DNA of 64,000 nt from Salipiger abyssi (GCF_017311415.1 NZ_JAEKIS010000003.1:186001-250000); one strand, 5' to 3'; counted from the stretch's first letter, positions 32,028 to 43,544 are shown. Translations and numbers: made by a program. The notes: generated from the sequence alone by a model not told the origin.

Positions 32028-32231
32028 ATGACGCTCGATCGTGCGGTGATGGCGTTTGCGGGGGTGATGATCCTGCTGAGCGTGGTGCTGACCGTCTGGA
32101 TCTCGCCCTACTGGATCTGGTTCACGGTGTTCATCGGCCTGAACATGCTTCAGGCGGCCTTCACCGGGATCTGCCCGGCGGCAATGATCTTTCGCAGGCT
32201 CGGGGTGAAGGCAGGCTGTGCCTTCAGCTGA
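32028..32231 (+). CDS. DUF2892/YgaP-type two-helix membrane protein
   Basis: A 67-residue inner-membrane protein with two helices (residues 5-24 and 28-46) and the NMLQAAFTGICPAAMIFRRLG motif typical of the DUF2892 family, including the Cys in TGICP; another Cys lies near the end. The same domain forms the membrane part of the YgaP rhodanese. ATG 32028 follows AGGAGAAGAG. It is monocistronic and ends before a terminator hairpin. Confidence 0.87.
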   Translation: MTLDRAVMAFAGVMILLSVVLTVWISPYWIWFTVFIGLNMLQAAFTGICPAAMIFRRLGVKAGCAFS

Positions 32232-32242
32232 GGCGCAAGAAA

Positions 32243-32270
32243 AAAGGCGCGCTCTTGCGGGCGCGCCTTT
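32243..32270. terminator. Bidirectional terminator between DUF2892 and cold-shock genes
   Basis: 10-bp stem AAAGGCGCGC / GCGCGCCTTT with an 8-nt loop. The minus strand continues into a six-T run, so it fits best as the cold-shock gene's terminator, but it also follows the plus-strand gene by 11 bp. Confidence 0.82.
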
Positions 32271-32291
32271 CGCTGGTCTGACCGCTGCGGA

Positions 32292-32498
32292 TCAGAGCAG
32301 TTCGATATTCACGGCGCTTTCGCGGCCGTCACGGCCGGCCTGAAGCTCGTAGGACACCTTTTGGTTGTCCTGGAGGCCGGTGAGGCCCGAACGCTCGACG
32401 GCGGAGATGTGCACGAACACGTCCTTGGAGCCGCCCTCGGGAGCGATGAAGCCGTAACCTTTGGTGGTGTTGAACCACTTCACGGTGCCAGTTGCCAT
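32292..32498 (-). CDS. Cold-shock-domain protein (CspA family)
   Basis: A 68-residue single cold-shock domain. RNP1 is KGYGFI (about residues 13-18) and RNP2 DVFVHIS (about 26-32), on a five-strand OB fold. It binds single-stranded RNA/DNA as an RNA chaperone. The start MATGTVKWFN is clear; the longer open frame is leader. The 247 bp to the next gene contain no other gene and probably hold a long 5' leader, as usual for csp mRNAs; I did not find a specific cold-box motif. Confidence 0.96.
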   Translation of the reverse strand: MATGTVKWFNTTKGYGFIAPEGGSKDVFVHISAVERSGLTGLQDNQKVSYELQAGRDGRESAVNIELL

Positions 32499-32745
32499 GG
32501 GTAATAACCCTTCTCTGTCTGTCTTGCCGCACGCGTGAGTGCTGCGGCCCGGCATGTCGTCAGTGCAGTATCGGTTGCGCTGCTGCCGGTGAAGGAGACA
32601 GGTAGGTCGATAGTGGTAACGTCTGCGGCCAAATGTATGGCAGAGGGGGCTGATTCCGGCAAGGGGTTTTGGGGACGTTGGCATTCCCTTGCTTTCTTTC
32701 GGGTCATCCAGCCTTCATTGACCAATTCGTTCCGATACTCTTGCC

Positions 32746-33300
32746 ATGTCCTTGTACCGACGTCCGAATATCACCGGCGCGACCGTCTTTTTCACCGTCT
32801 GCCTGGCGCAGCGCGGGGGCGCGTTGCTGATCGACGAGATCGAGGTCTTGCGCGACGCGGTGAAGGTGACGCGGGCACGGCGCCCGTTTGGGATCGACGC
32901 CTGGGTGGTGCTGCCGGACCATATGCACGCGGTCTGGACACTGCCGGGGGACGACTCGAAATATTACGATCGCTGGGGCGCGATCAAGGCGCGGTTTTCG
33001 AAATTCGTGCGGTTGAAAGCGGCGCGGACTGACGAGAGCACGGCGCGCCCGACACACAACGCCTTGGCTGACGAGCTGGAGCGGCTGCGTGTGGCGCGCA
33101 GCCCGAGCAAGATCGGCAAGCAGGATGCCGGGATCTGGCAGCGCCGGTTCTGGGAGCATCACATACGCAGTGAGGCGGATTACGCGGCGCATGTGCGTTA
33201 CTGCCTGACCAACCCGGTGAAGCACGGGTTGGTGGAGACGCCGGAGGCCTGGCCCTATTCCTCGGTGCATCGCGAAATCCGGGAAGGGCGGTGGCCGTAG
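32746..33300 (+). CDS. REP-associated tyrosine transposase (RAYT, IS200/IS605-like)
   Basis: A 184-residue Y1 HUH nuclease of the TnpA_REP family. The metal-binding HxH is in LPDHMHAVW (His59, His61) and the catalytic tyrosine is Tyr152 in VRYCLTNPVKHG. The WQRRFWEHHI segment is typical of RAYTs. These single-copy domesticated transposases bind and cut REP hairpins that begin with GTAG. A matching inverted REP pair follows directly, and the gene's TAG stop is the GTAG of the first REP. No left/right IS ends are seen, so it is not an active ordinary IS. Confidence 0.9.
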   Translation: MSLYRRPNITGATVFFTVCLAQRGGALLIDEIEVLRDAVKVTRARRPFGIDAWVVLPDHMHAVWTLPGDDSKYYDRWGAIKARFSKFVRLKAARTDESTARPTHNALADELERLRVARSPSKIGKQDAGIWQRRFWEHHIRSEADYAAHVRYCLTNPVKHGLVETPEAWPYSSVHREIREGRWP

Positions 33301-33369
33301 GGTGGGTTTGAAACCCACCTTTCGCACAATCGAACGCATCGCAAAGGTGGGTTTGAAACCCACCCTACG
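33296..33369. repeat. REP pair (BIME-like) following the RAYT gene
   Basis: Two REP hairpins in opposite orientation: CGTAG plus GGTGGGTTT/GAAACCCACC (33296-33319), and GGTGGGTTT/GAAACCCACC plus CTACG (33346-33369). Flanks ACCTTTCG and CGCAAAGGT are also near-complementary, so the whole 74 bp could fold as one long hairpin. Confidence 0.88.
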
Positions 33370-33379
33370 AAGACGGCAC

Positions 33380-35035
<1,656 letters not shown>

Positions 35036-35132
35036 GCGGTCCTCCGGCGAAATCTTCGGGGGCCTGTATCGCACCACGGCGGGGGAATGCAAAGGTCTGC
35101 CAGGCCGGACAGTGCGGGAAGTGCCAGACGTC

Positions 35133-35147
35133 TTAAGCGGATCGTAA
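35133..35147. promoter_or_regulatory. CtrA-like site upstream of the MCP gene
   Basis: TTAA-N7-GTAA, one mismatch from the TTAA-N7-TTAA consensus, 71 bp upstream of the MCP start and in the gap shared with ettA. Confidence 0.4.
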
Positions 35148-35217
35148 AGCTTTGCGGGTCATGTGCTGACAGCAAAGGTTTCACGGCCCGCCCGGGCCCG
35201 CATTCAGGAGTGCCGCC

Positions 35218-37587
35218 TTGTCCGAGCCCAAACGCAAGTTCCGCCGCAGCCGCTGGAAGCGGATGCAGTTGAAGTGGAAGATGCCGATCCTGATCGGCGT
35301 GCCGACGATCCTTCTGATGATTGCGGTGGTCGGCGTCAGCTATATTGAGGCGCGGATCGAGCTGGGCGCGCAGCGGGAAAAAGCGTTTCACAATATGCTG
35401 AAGGACCGTGAAGCCGCGCTCGCGGAGTGGCTGCACCGGGCCGAAACCGACCTGCTCGATCTCGCGGGCAGCCGGGCGGTGCGCACCGCGCTGCCGCTCT
35501 TCGAGCGCAACTGGCTGCTGCTCGGCGCGGATCCGGGCGGCCATCTAAAAGCCGCCTATATCGACGAAAACCCGCATCCTGTGGGGGAGAAGGACGAGCT
35601 GGTGCAGGCGGGTGACGGATCCGCCTGGTCGCAGGTCCATGGCGCCTATCATCGCGGCTTCCGCAACTTCCAGCGGCAGCGTGCATATTACGATCTGTTC
35701 CTTTTCGACCTCCAGGGCAATCTTGTTTACTCCGTCTTCAAGGAAGCGGATTTTGCCACCAACCTGCTCGACGGTCCCTATGCAGAAAGCGGGCTCGGCT
35801 CGGTGTTCAGCATCGCCGCTGGCGCGCCTGAGGGAGAGGTCACCTTCACAGAGTTCGGCAGCTACGCGCCGAGCGCCGGTGCGGCCGCGAAATTCGCCGC
35901 AACGCCGGTCTTTGACGATAGCGGCAGGCGTATCGGGGTGGTCGCGCTGCAAATCCCCATCGGCCATATTGCGCAGACGCTGGCAGGATCGGAACTGCTC
36001 GGCGAAACGGGGAGGGTCTATGCGGTGAATAGTGCAGGTCTCGCGCTGAGTTCGATCAGCGGGGAGACATCCTATGACGTGCTGGACCAACTGCCGGCGC
36101 TGCCGCAGGTACAAGCGGCGAGCTCTTCGGCCGAAGCCGTGTTCGACGATGCCACGGGCATCGGAGGAACGCGGGTTGTCGCCCTGACGAGCGCGGGGCG
36201 TTTTGCCGGGTCCAACTGGGGGTTCGTCGTCGAGCAGGACCGGACCGAAGCGCTTGTGCCGGAGCGCAATCTGCTGATCCTGACCCTGCTGCAACTGGCC
36301 GCCGTCGCAGTGGCGGTGTCGGGTCTCTCTTTCTTCGTTGCGCGGCTGCTGACCAGGCGTATCTCGCTGCTCTCGAAAAGCGTCGAGGGCATGTCGGAGG
36401 GCGATTTCGAAACCCTCGTCAACCAGATCAAGACGGGTGACGAACTGGGCGACATCGCGCGCGCGCTCGAACGTTTCAAGACAGAACTGGCCAAGGGTCG
36501 GGCTGCGACGGTTCGACAGGAACAGGTACAAAAGACCCAGCGTGAGGTGGTGGAGCTGTTGAGCAATGCGCTGTCTCGCCTTGCCTCTGGCAGCCTGCGC
36601 TGCCGCATCGACGCACCGCTGGATCCGGAATACGAGCAGCTGCGCAGCGATTTCAACGCAACGGTCGATGCGCTGACCAGCATCGTACAGGAGCTTCATG
36701 GCAGCGCCGAGCAAATCGGCGACGACGTGACAGGGCTCAGCGAGAATATCGACCAGCTGTCGCAGCGCACGGAGAACCAGGCCGCAACGCTGGAGCAGAC
36801 CGCCGCCGCGGTGGAAGAGATCACCAGCAACGTGAAATCGACCTCGGAAAGCGCCAATGCGATCGTCCATGCGGTACATTCCGCGCGTACGGAGGCAGAG
36901 CGCGGCGAAGTGGTGCGCGGAGACGCTGTGGCAGCGATGTCCAGCCTGGAGGAATCCTCCAAGCAGATCGGCCAGATTATTCGCGTGATGGAGGATATCG
37001 CCTTTCAGACGAACCTGCTGGCGCTGAATGCCGGGGTCGAGGCGGCGCGTGCGGGCGAGGTTGGGCGCGGCTTTGCCGTGGTCGCCTCGGAGGTGCGGGC
37101 GCTGGCGCAGCGCTCCTCCGACAGCGCGGCCGAAATCCGCGACCTGATCAAGCGGTCGAACGACAACGTAAGCAACGGGGTCAAGCTCGTTTCCGAGCTC
37201 GGCCGCTCGATCGAGACCATACTGGGGGAAATCACCGGCATTTCGAGCCAGGTTCAGGACATCGCCGGCGGCGCCTCGGAACAGGCGACGGGTCTGACGG
37301 AGATCAGCTCGGGCATGTCCATCCTGGATGATGTTACGCAGAAAAATGCGGCGATGGTCGGGGAAAGTGCCGATGCGGGCCGAACGCTTCTGCAAAAGGC
37401 GGCCGAGCTGCGCCGGGTGGTTGCCCGGTTCGAGGCTGGCGACATCGCCGGTCAAACCGAATGGGTGGCCGAGCCGGCGGCGGAAGACCCCGTCGATTGG
37501 GCCTTGCCGGAAACCGTCGAATCCGCGCCGCCGCCGCCGGCCCGCGTTGCTACCGGTAGCGGTGGCGCCGTGTGGGAGGATTTTTGA
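35218..37587 (+). CDS. Methyl-accepting chemotaxis protein
   Basis: A 789-residue transmembrane chemoreceptor. TM1 is near residues 24-42, then a large periplasmic Cache-like sensor (about 43-350), TM2 about 352-378, HAMP, and a long cytoplasmic coiled coil with the signalling-tip motif [22 protein letters not shown] (about 600-622). Glutamine/glutamate methylation regions flank the tip. A proline-rich tail ends in VWEDF, which fits the xWxxF tether that recruits CheR/CheB. The TTG start at 35218 is supported by AGGAG upstream. The ligand is unknown and no other che genes are in the window. Confidence 0.94.
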   Translation: MSEPKRKFRRSRWKRMQLKWKMPILIGVPTILLMIAVVGVSYIEARIELGAQREKAFHNMLKDREAALAEWLHRAETDLLDLAGSRAVRTALPLFERNWLLLGADPGGHLKAAYIDENPHPVGEKDELVQAGDGSAWSQVHGAYHRGFRNFQRQRAYYDLFLFDLQGNLVYSVFKEADFATNLLDGPYAESGLGSVFSIAAGAPEGEVTFTEFGSYAPSAGAAAKFAATPVFDDSGRRIGVVALQIPIGHIAQTLAGSELLGETGRVYAVNSAGLALSSISGETSYDVLDQLPALPQVQAASSSAEAVFDDATGIGGTRVVALTSAGRFAGSNWGFVVEQDRTEALVPERNLLILTLLQLAAVAVAVSGLSFFVARLLTRRISLLSKSVEGMSEGDFETLVNQIKTGDELGDIARALERFKTELAKGRAATVRQEQVQKTQREVVELLSNALSRLASGSLRCRIDAPLDPEYEQLRSDFNATVDALTSIVQELHGSAEQIGDDVTGLSENIDQLSQRTENQAATLEQTAAAVEEITSNVKSTSESANAIVHAVHSARTEAERGEVVRGDAVAAMSSLEESSKQIGQIIRVMEDIAFQTNLLALNAGVEAARAGEVGRGFAVVASEVRALAQRSSDSAAEIRDLIKRSNDNVSNGVKLVSELGRSIETILGEITGISSQVQDIAGGASEQATGLTEISSGMSILDDVTQKNAAMVGESADAGRTLLQKAAELRRVVARFEAGDIAGQTEWVAEPAAEDPVDWALPETVESAPPPPARVATGSGGAVWEDF

Positions 37588-37728
37588 CGCCGCGGTGCAT
37601 TGTCAGATACAGACGACTTCGCAGCGGGCATTCGATCATGATAACCGGCTGGCGGCGCTGACCTTTCCAGTTGAATTTGGGAGCTGTTCCGGTGTCTGGT
37701 GGCTTTCGTTCGAACGGGAAGGCGTGCG

Positions 37729-38343
37729 ATGCACTGGAATGCGCATGAGACGGGGTTCCGGCTGGCGGCCGGGCAGACAGTCGGGCTGTTGGGGGGATCC
37801 TTCGATCCGCCTCATGCAGGTCATGTGCACATTACGCTGGAGGCGTTGCGGCGTTTTCGGCTCGACCGGGTGATCTGGCTGGTTAGCCCGGGCAACCCGC
37901 TGAAGCCGCGCGGACCTGCGCCGCTTGCCGAGCGGATGGCGGCGGCACGTCGCATCATGCGACACCCTAAGGTGGTCGTCAGCGATTTCGAGCGCCTCGC
38001 GGGCACCCGCCACACTGCCCGCACGCTGAAATCGCTGCGGCGGGGCTTTCCCGGTGTGCGCTTCGTCTGGCTGATGGGCGCCGACAATCTGGCGCAGCTG
38101 CACCGCTGGGACGACTGGCAGCAGATCATGGGGCAGATGCCCGTGGGTGTCCTGGCACGCCCGGGCAGCCGGATGGCGGCGCGGGGTTCGGTCGCGGCGG
38201 ATGTCTACCGGCACGCGCGCCTGCCGGCCCGCGCCGCGCCGCTGCTGGCGCGTTCGGCGCCGCCGGCCTGGTGCTTTGTCAATGTTCCGATGGTCGATCT
38301 CAGCTCCACCGAGCTGCGTCGCGACCGCGCGCGAAGCAGATGA
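37729..38343 (+). CDS. nadD: Nicotinate-mononucleotide adenylyltransferase
   Basis: A 204-residue enzyme adenylating NaMN to deamido-NAD. The nucleotidyltransferase motif [17 protein letters not shown] (residues about 19-35) with GxFDPxHxGH is clear. The [10 protein letters not shown] and the C-terminal SSTELRRD motif (ISSTxIR-like) complete the signature. The ATG at 37729 is preferred over a GTG 30 bp earlier. It lies downstream of the MCP by 141 bp and upstream of dacB. Confidence 0.94.
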   Translation: MHWNAHETGFRLAAGQTVGLLGGSFDPPHAGHVHITLEALRRFRLDRVIWLVSPGNPLKPRGPAPLAERMAAARRIMRHPKVVVSDFERLAGTRHTARTLKSLRRGFPGVRFVWLMGADNLAQLHRWDDWQQIMGQMPVGVLARPGSRMAARGSVAADVYRHARLPARAAPLLARSAPPAWCFVNVPMVDLSSTELRRDRARSR

Positions 38344-38419
38344 GAAGCAGATGAAATGTGATCGTCCGTCGGCATCCTACCGCTTGTCGAACGCAGGGCG
38401 CTTCGGTTAGATCGGCGCC

Positions 38420-39919
38420 ATGACGCAACGGATTTCAAGGCGTGGATTTCTGACTTCGGTCGCGGCGGCGGGCCTCACGGCGGCATCGCCCGCCCTGGCC
38501 AATGCGCCCACGCAGTCGCTGAGACCGGTGGCGCGTGGCGAAGATCTGAGGCTGCGCAATCTCAAGACAGCAGAGGAGCTGATCGCCGCCGCCCGGCTCG
38601 ACGGGCAGGTGAGCTTTTCGGCGATCGATCTCAAGACCGGCGCACTGCTGGAGTCGCATGCGGCAGATACCGGGCTGCCGCCGGCCAGCGTCGCCAAGGC
38701 GCTGACCGCCTCCTATGCGCTGGACACGCTTGGCCCGGCATACACATTCAAGACCGAGATCCTCGCCACCGGCGGGGTGTCGGAGGGGATGATTCAGGGC
38801 GATCTCATCCTGCTCGGCGGCGGCGACCCGACACTCGACACCGACGGTCTTGGCGAGCTGGTCGCGATGCTGGCGGAAAAGGGCATCAAGGGCCTGCGCG
38901 GCAAGTTCCTGGTCTGCGGCAGCGTCTTGCCCTATACGCGCTCCATCGACCCGGCTCAGCCCGAACATGTCGGCTACAGCCCGGCGGTGTCGGGACTGAA
39001 CCTGAATTTCAACCGTGTGCATTTCGAATGGCATCGCGGCGGCGACAGCTATCAGGTCAGCATGGACGCGCGATCCGCCTCCCTGCGCCCGACGGTGCGC
39101 ATGGCCAGCATGGGCGTGGTGGCGCGCGATATGCCCGTCTATACCTATCACGATGCCGGCGCGCGCGACGAATGGACGGTTGCGCGTGGCGCGCTGGGCA
39201 ATGGCGGCGCACGCTGGCTGCCGGTGCGCAAGCCAGAGCTTTACGCCGGCGAGGTGTTGCAGGCGCTGAGCGCGTCCAAAGGGATCAAGCTGCCAGCGCC
39301 GCAGGTGGTGGAGAACTGCCCGGAGGGCGCGGTGCTCGCCAGTCGCGAGAGTGCACCGTTGCGGGTGGTGCTGCACGATATGCTGAAATGGTCGACCAAC
39401 CTGACCGCCGAGGCGGTGGGCCAGACGGCGACGCGGGTTCGGCTGGGGCAGGTGGGCTCGTTGCGCGAATCGGCCGAGGCGATGAACCTCTGGGCGCGCG
39501 AAACGCTGGGGCTCAGCCATGTGGCGCTTGTCGACCACTCCGGCCTCGGCGACCAGAGCCGCATCGCCTCGGCCGATATGGCAAAGGCGCTTCTGGAGAT
39601 CCGGCAGCGCATGGGGCTGAAACCGCTGCTCAAGAGCTTTCCGATGCGCGACGACAAGCGCCGGATCGTCGAGGACCATCCGGTCAAGGTTCATGCCAAG
39701 ACCGGCACGCTGAATTTCGTCAGCGGCCTTGCGGGCTTTGCCGATCTGCCGGACGGCTCGGAACTGGTCTTTGCGATCTTTTGCGGCGATCTGGACCGCC
39801 GCGCCTCGCTCACCCGGGCGCAACGCGAACGTCCCGAGGGCGCGCGGTCGTGGAACGTGCGCGCCAAGACGCTTCAGCAGGGGTTGATCGAACGCTGGGC
39901 GGTGCTGTCGGCGGTGTGA
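38420..39919 (+). CDS. dacB: D-alanyl-D-alanine carboxypeptidase/endopeptidase (PBP4 family)
   Basis: A 499-residue class C penicillin-binding protein of the peptidoglycan-recycling type. A twin-arginine-like signal (SRRGFLTSVAAAG) precedes cleavage near residue 28. Catalytic motifs are S90-V-A-K93 (SxxK), S325-T-N327 (SxN) and K427-T-G429 (KTG). It is periplasmic. A Tat signal is unusual for PBP4 of enterobacteria but common in Rhodobacterales. It starts 76 bp after nadD. Confidence 0.93.
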   Translation: MTQRISRRGFLTSVAAAGLTAASPALANAPTQSLRPVARGEDLRLRNLKTAEELIAAARLDGQVSFSAIDLKTGALLESHAADTGLPPASVAKALTASYALDTLGPAYTFKTEILATGGVSEGMIQGDLILLGGGDPTLDTDGLGELVAMLAEKGIKGLRGKFLVCGSVLPYTRSIDPAQPEHVGYSPAVSGLNLNFNRVHFEWHRGGDSYQVSMDARSASLRPTVRMASMGVVARDMPVYTYHDAGARDEWTVARGALGNGGARWLPVRKPELYAGEVLQALSASKGIKLPAPQVVENCPEGAVLASRESAPLRVVLHDMLKWSTNLTAEAVGQTATRVRLGQVGSLRESAEAMNLWARETLGLSHVALVDHSGLGDQSRIASADMAKALLEIRQRMGLKPLLKSFPMRDDKRRIVEDHPVKVHAKTGTLNFVSGLAGFADLPDGSELVFAIFCGDLDRRASLTRAQRERPEGARSWNVRAKTLQQGLIERWAVLSAV

Positions 39920-39926
39920 GGGCCGC

Positions 39927-40352
39927 TCAGGCGGAGAGATGCCGGGCGCGGGCGCCGCGCTCGATCGCTGCGGCGTGCAGCCGGTCGATATCCAGCTCGT
40001 AGCGGATTTCCTCGAGCAGCCGCAGCTCCTCTTCGCGCAGCGTGCCATCGGCGGCGGCCACGTCGCAGGCCAGCGCGTAAGCCGTTTCGAACAGCCGCTC
40101 CGGAAGGTTGTCGCGAACCAGCCCGAACAGCGCGTCGAGACCGTCTTCCTGCTCGAACAGCTCGAACACCATCTGCGACATGGTGCGGATCCGGTCGATA
40201 TCGTAATCGGCAAAGATCGGCAGCATGTTGACCGAGGATTCGATCTTGACCAGTTCGGCGGTGCGCAGGTTCTGGTCGGAAGCGGATACGGCGATCATGA
40301 GCGCCACGAGGCAATCTTGCGACGTCAGCGGATGCGGGGTGGCTTGGGTCAC
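39927..40352 (-). CDS. TerB-like (tellurite-resistance B domain) protein
   Basis: A 141-residue all-helical cytosolic protein with the TerB/DjlA-N domain: an acidic metal-binding region in MIAVSASDQNLRTAELVKIE (residues 18-37) and a second one in DVAAADGTLREEELRLLEEI (about 96-115). Stand-alone TerB proteins have unclear roles; tellurite resistance is not implied. It is convergent with dacB (7 bp apart) and divergent from lysK. Confidence 0.88.
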   Translation of the reverse strand: MTQATPHPLTSQDCLVALMIAVSASDQNLRTAELVKIESSVNMLPIFADYDIDRIRTMSQMVFELFEQEDGLDALFGLVRDNLPERLFETAYALACDVAAADGTLREEELRLLEEIRYELDIDRLHAAAIERGARARHLSA

Positions 40353-40473
40353 GGTGGCTCTTTCTAAATCCTCGGGTTGCCGGCAATTTATTGACCCCGC
40401 ACCCCGTCTGCAATAGGACGCGGGCGCATCTGCCCCGGCTGTGAAGGGGCGTTATCCCATGGAGTGTTTCGGA

Positions 40474-42051
40474 ATGTCCGATCTGCGCGAAGCTGCGATG
40501 AGCTCGAAGGCCTGGCCCTTTGAAGAGGCGCGCCGCGTCCTGAAACGCTACGAAAAGACGCCGCCAGAGAAGGGCTATGTGCTGTTCGAGACCGGCTACG
40601 GCCCCTCGGGCCTGCCGCATATCGGCACCTTTGGCGAGGTCGCGCGCACGACGATGATCCGCCGCGCCTTTGAGCTGATCTCGGATATTCCGACGCGGCT
40701 CATCTGTTTCTCCGACGACATGGACGGCATGCGCAAGGTGCCGGAAAACGTGCCGAACCAGAACCTGTTGCAGGCCAATCTGCAACGGCCGCTGACCAGC
40801 GTGCCGGACCCGTTCGAAGAGTTCGAGAGCTTTGGCCATCACAACAACGCCATGCTGCGGCGGTTCCTCGACACTTTCGGGTTCGAGTACGAATTCTATT
40901 CGGCGACGGAGTTCTACAAGACCGGGCAGTTCGACGAGATCCTGCTGCGCTGCGTCGAGAAATACGACGACCTGATGAAGATCATGCTGAAATCGCTGCG
41001 AGAAGAGCGTCAGCAGACCTATTCGATCTTCCTGCCGATCCATCCCGAAACGGGCCGGGTGCTCTATGTGCCGGTGAAGCATGTGGATGCGGCGAACGGC
41101 ACGATCACCTTCGACGACGATGACGGTGTCGAGTACACGCTGCCGGTCACGGGCGGCAATGTGAAGCTGCAATGGAAGCCCGATTTCGGCGCGCGCTGGG
41201 CGGCGCTGGGCGTCGATTTCGAGATGTACGGCAAGGATCACTCGACCAATACGCCGATCTATGACGGCATCTGCCGGACGCTGGGTGTGCGCCCGCCGGA
41301 GCATTTCACCTATGAGCTCTTCCTCGACGATCAGGGGCAGAAGATCTCGAAATCGAAGGGCAACGGGCTGTCGATCGACGAGTGGCTGACCTATGCCAGC
41401 ACCGAGTCGCTGTCCTATTTCATGTATCAGAAGCCCAAGACCGCCAAGCGCCTGTGGTGGGACGTCATCCCCAAGGCGATGGACGAATATCACCAGCAGT
41501 TGCGCGCCTTCCCCGGGCAGGACGCCAAGGGGCAACTGAACAACCCGGTCTGGCATATCCACGGCGGCGAGGTGCCGGAATCGAAGATGGTGGTGTCCTT
41601 CTCGATGCTGCTGAATCTGGCCTCGGCGGCGGGGGCCGAGCACAAGGATGCGATGTGGGGCTTTATCCGCCGCTACGCGCCCGACGCGACCCCGGCGAGC
41701 CACCCAGACATGGATGCCGCCGCCGGTTATGCGGTGCGCTATTACAACGACTTCGTGAAGCCGACCAAATCCTACCGGGCGGCTGAGGCGCAGGAGCGCG
41801 CGGCGATGGAGGATCTGGCGCAGCGGCTGCGTGACTACGACGGCGCGGTCGCGGATGAGGAGCTTCAGACGCTGGTGTTCTCGGTGGGCAAGGATCACGG
41901 GTTCGAAAACCTGCGCGACTGGTTCAAGGCGCTTTACGAGGTGCTGCTGGGTCAGAGCCAAGGGCCGCGTTTCGGCGGGTTCATCGCGCTTTACGGCGTT
42001 GCCGAGACCGTGACGCTGATCGAAAAGGGCCTGGCGGGCGAGCTGGGCTGA
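40474..42051 (+). CDS. lysK: Lysyl-tRNA synthetase, class I
   Basis: A 525-residue class I LysRS, the archaeal-type enzyme also found in many alphaproteobacteria instead of the class II LysS. The HIGH motif is PHIG (48-51) and the KMSKS-like loop is KISKS (290-294), in a Rossmann core; an alpha-helix cage domain follows. It charges tRNA-Lys. The GTG upstream at 40441 would add 11 residues; ATG 40474 fits the family. It is followed by a DUF4864 gene 57 bp downstream. Confidence 0.95.
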   Translation: MSDLREAAMSSKAWPFEEARRVLKRYEKTPPEKGYVLFETGYGPSGLPHIGTFGEVARTTMIRRAFELISDIPTRLICFSDDMDGMRKVPENVPNQNLLQANLQRPLTSVPDPFEEFESFGHHNNAMLRRFLDTFGFEYEFYSATEFYKTGQFDEILLRCVEKYDDLMKIMLKSLREERQQTYSIFLPIHPETGRVLYVPVKHVDAANGTITFDDDDGVEYTLPVTGGNVKLQWKPDFGARWAALGVDFEMYGKDHSTNTPIYDGICRTLGVRPPEHFTYELFLDDQGQKISKSKGNGLSIDEWLTYASTESLSYFMYQKPKTAKRLWWDVIPKAMDEYHQQLRAFPGQDAKGQLNNPVWHIHGGEVPESKMVVSFSMLLNLASAAGAEHKDAMWGFIRRYAPDATPASHPDMDAAAGYAVRYYNDFVKPTKSYRAAEAQERAAMEDLAQRLRDYDGAVADEELQTLVFSVGKDHGFENLRDWFKALYEVLLGQSQGPRFGGFIALYGVAETVTLIEKGLAGELG

Positions 42052-42108
42052 GCACCGGTTTGACCGGGTAAACGCGGGCGCTATCTCCGGACATCAGGAG
42101 GTGGCGCC

Positions 42109-42516
42109 ATGCGGAACGCTGTCATTGGCATTGTGATGGGACTGGTCTTTGCCCTGCCTGCGGCAGCGCGCGACGGGGCCGGGATCGAGATTGTGATCCG
42201 GCGGCAGATGGATGCCTTCCTGTCCGGCGACGTGACTACGGCCTACACGTTCGCCAGCCCTGGCATTCAGCAGCTGTTTCAGACGCCGGAGAATTTCGGG
42301 CGGATGGTCGAAGAGGGCTATCCGATGGTCTGGCATCCGGAGGATGTGCGCTTTGGGGCGCTGTCGGAGGATGAGACCGGCGAGATCTGGCAGCGCGTCT
42401 ATGTGCGGGACGCAGCGGGCGCCACGCACGCGCTGGATTACCGCATGGAGCAGATCGAGGGCATCTGGCGCATTTCGGGCGTGAAGATGGCGCCGGCGCC
42501 GGACCCGGCGGTCTAG
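42109..42516 (+). CDS. DUF4864 family secreted protein
   Basis: A 135-residue protein with a signal peptide (cleavage after PAAA, about residue 20) and the DUF4864 cone-like fold: IRRQMDAFLSGDVTTAYTFASPGIQ (about 31-55), FGRMVEEGYPMVW, and LDYRMEQIEGIWRISGV near the end. It is periplasmic and of unknown function. GGAGGTGGC precedes the start. It converges on the CHAD-domain gene. Confidence 0.87.
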   Translation: MRNAVIGIVMGLVFALPAAARDGAGIEIVIRRQMDAFLSGDVTTAYTFASPGIQQLFQTPENFGRMVEEGYPMVWHPEDVRFGALSEDETGEIWQRVYVRDAAGATHALDYRMEQIEGIWRISGVKMAPAPDPAV

Positions 42517-42527
42517 TGTTTCTTTGC

Positions 42528-43391
42528 TCAGCGTTTCCAGTGTTTTGACCACTCTCTCGGGAGGGTTTCTGCACCGCCTTCGAAGAGTGGAGCCGCGAGG
42601 CTACGGCTTTCATAGGCCAGCGTATCGCGGCGGGCGAGGGCGCGGCGGCGCAGGTCTTCGGCGGTGTCGGGCAGGTCTTCGCGGTCGAGCCGGTCGAGAA
42701 ATACCGAGAGATCCTGGTATTTGCCCAAAAGCTCGGAAAGAGCTTTGATCTGATCTCTGTGGGCGCGGATCGGGCGGGGCCAGAAGCCTTGCAGCAACCG
42801 GCTGTGATACCAGTGATATTTCACGCGCTTGCGCCAGTCGTGAAACGCCTCGGCATCCGCGCCGACACGCGCCGTCTCCATGTCTTCGGCGGCGCGGCGC
42901 CAGGTCTTTGACAGACCGGTCATGAGGATATCGCCGGTATCGCCTTTCAGGGACCAGTGGCTGCTGCGTTTGCGGATGGCTTTCAATGCCTTGCGCTGTT
43001 GTTTGAGCGCCATCTCGATCTCCTCCGGCGCCAGCGCTTCCCGTGTCTGCCCGCCAAGCGCCGCGCGCAGCGGGGCGTAAGGCCCGGGATCGGTATCGGC
43101 GAGCAGCGCGTCGAAGGTCTTCAGCAACACGCCCGCATCGCGCAGCGAGGAGGACATGCGCGCGGCATCGCGCGCGGCGGCGTTTTCCGCGGCATAATCC
43201 GGAAAGCCCGAGCGCATCAGCCGGTAGAGCCCGCGCAGTTTCTTGCAATGCTTGCGGATGTTGTGGATCGCCTCGTCGGCCTCGGCCACCGGGCGTTTGG
43301 TCTCGGCGATGGCGGCGCTCAGCTGTTCGCCCGCGATCCGGCGCAGGGCGGCGGTGAGGGACGGGTCGGAAGTCAGAATCCGGTAGGCCAT
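42528..43391 (-). CDS. CHAD domain protein
   Basis: A 287-residue alpha-helical protein with conserved histidines and basic residues typical of CHAD domains: AIHNIRKHCKKLRGLYRLMR (about residues 41-60) and FHDWRKRVKYHWYHSRLL (about 181-198). CHAD proteins bind inorganic polyphosphate and often localise to polyphosphate granules, here possibly near PHA granules. No triphosphate-tunnel domain is attached and no ppk is in the window. The frame stays open through the next gene, but the ATG at 43391 is the family start. Confidence 0.88.
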   Translation of the reverse strand: MAYRILTSDPSLTAALRRIAGEQLSAAIAETKRPVAEADEAIHNIRKHCKKLRGLYRLMRSGFPDYAAENAAARDAARMSSSLRDAGVLLKTFDALLADTDPGPYAPLRAALGGQTREALAPEEIEMALKQQRKALKAIRKRSSHWSLKGDTGDILMTGLSKTWRRAAEDMETARVGADAEAFHDWRKRVKYHWYHSRLLQGFWPRPIRAHRDQIKALSELLGKYQDLSVFLDRLDREDLPDTAEDLRRRALARRDTLAYESRSLAAPLFEGGAETLPREWSKHWKR

Positions 43392-43450
43392 GGCACGCTC
43401 CGGCTGTTGCGTTGGTGCAGTGGGGACCGTCACGGTGGTCCCAGTTCCTC

Positions 43451-43465
43451 TTAACACTTCGTTGA
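43451..43465. promoter_or_regulatory. CtrA-like site upstream of the beta-helix gene
   Basis: TTAA-N7-TTGA, one mismatch from TTAA-N7-TTAA, 80 bp before the start of the beta-helix gene and 60 bp upstream of the CHAD gene's start. Confidence 0.4.
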
Positions 43466-43544
43466 TACTTGCTGTTTGCGCGGGGTCAAACACCGGCAAT
43501 CTGCCGCGGCTCCGGAATCGATGCAGCAACAAAGGATCGAACGG

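Noticed and set aside
39927-40352. Tellurite resistance determinant
   Set aside because: A lone TerB-domain protein without other ter genes does not support that role.
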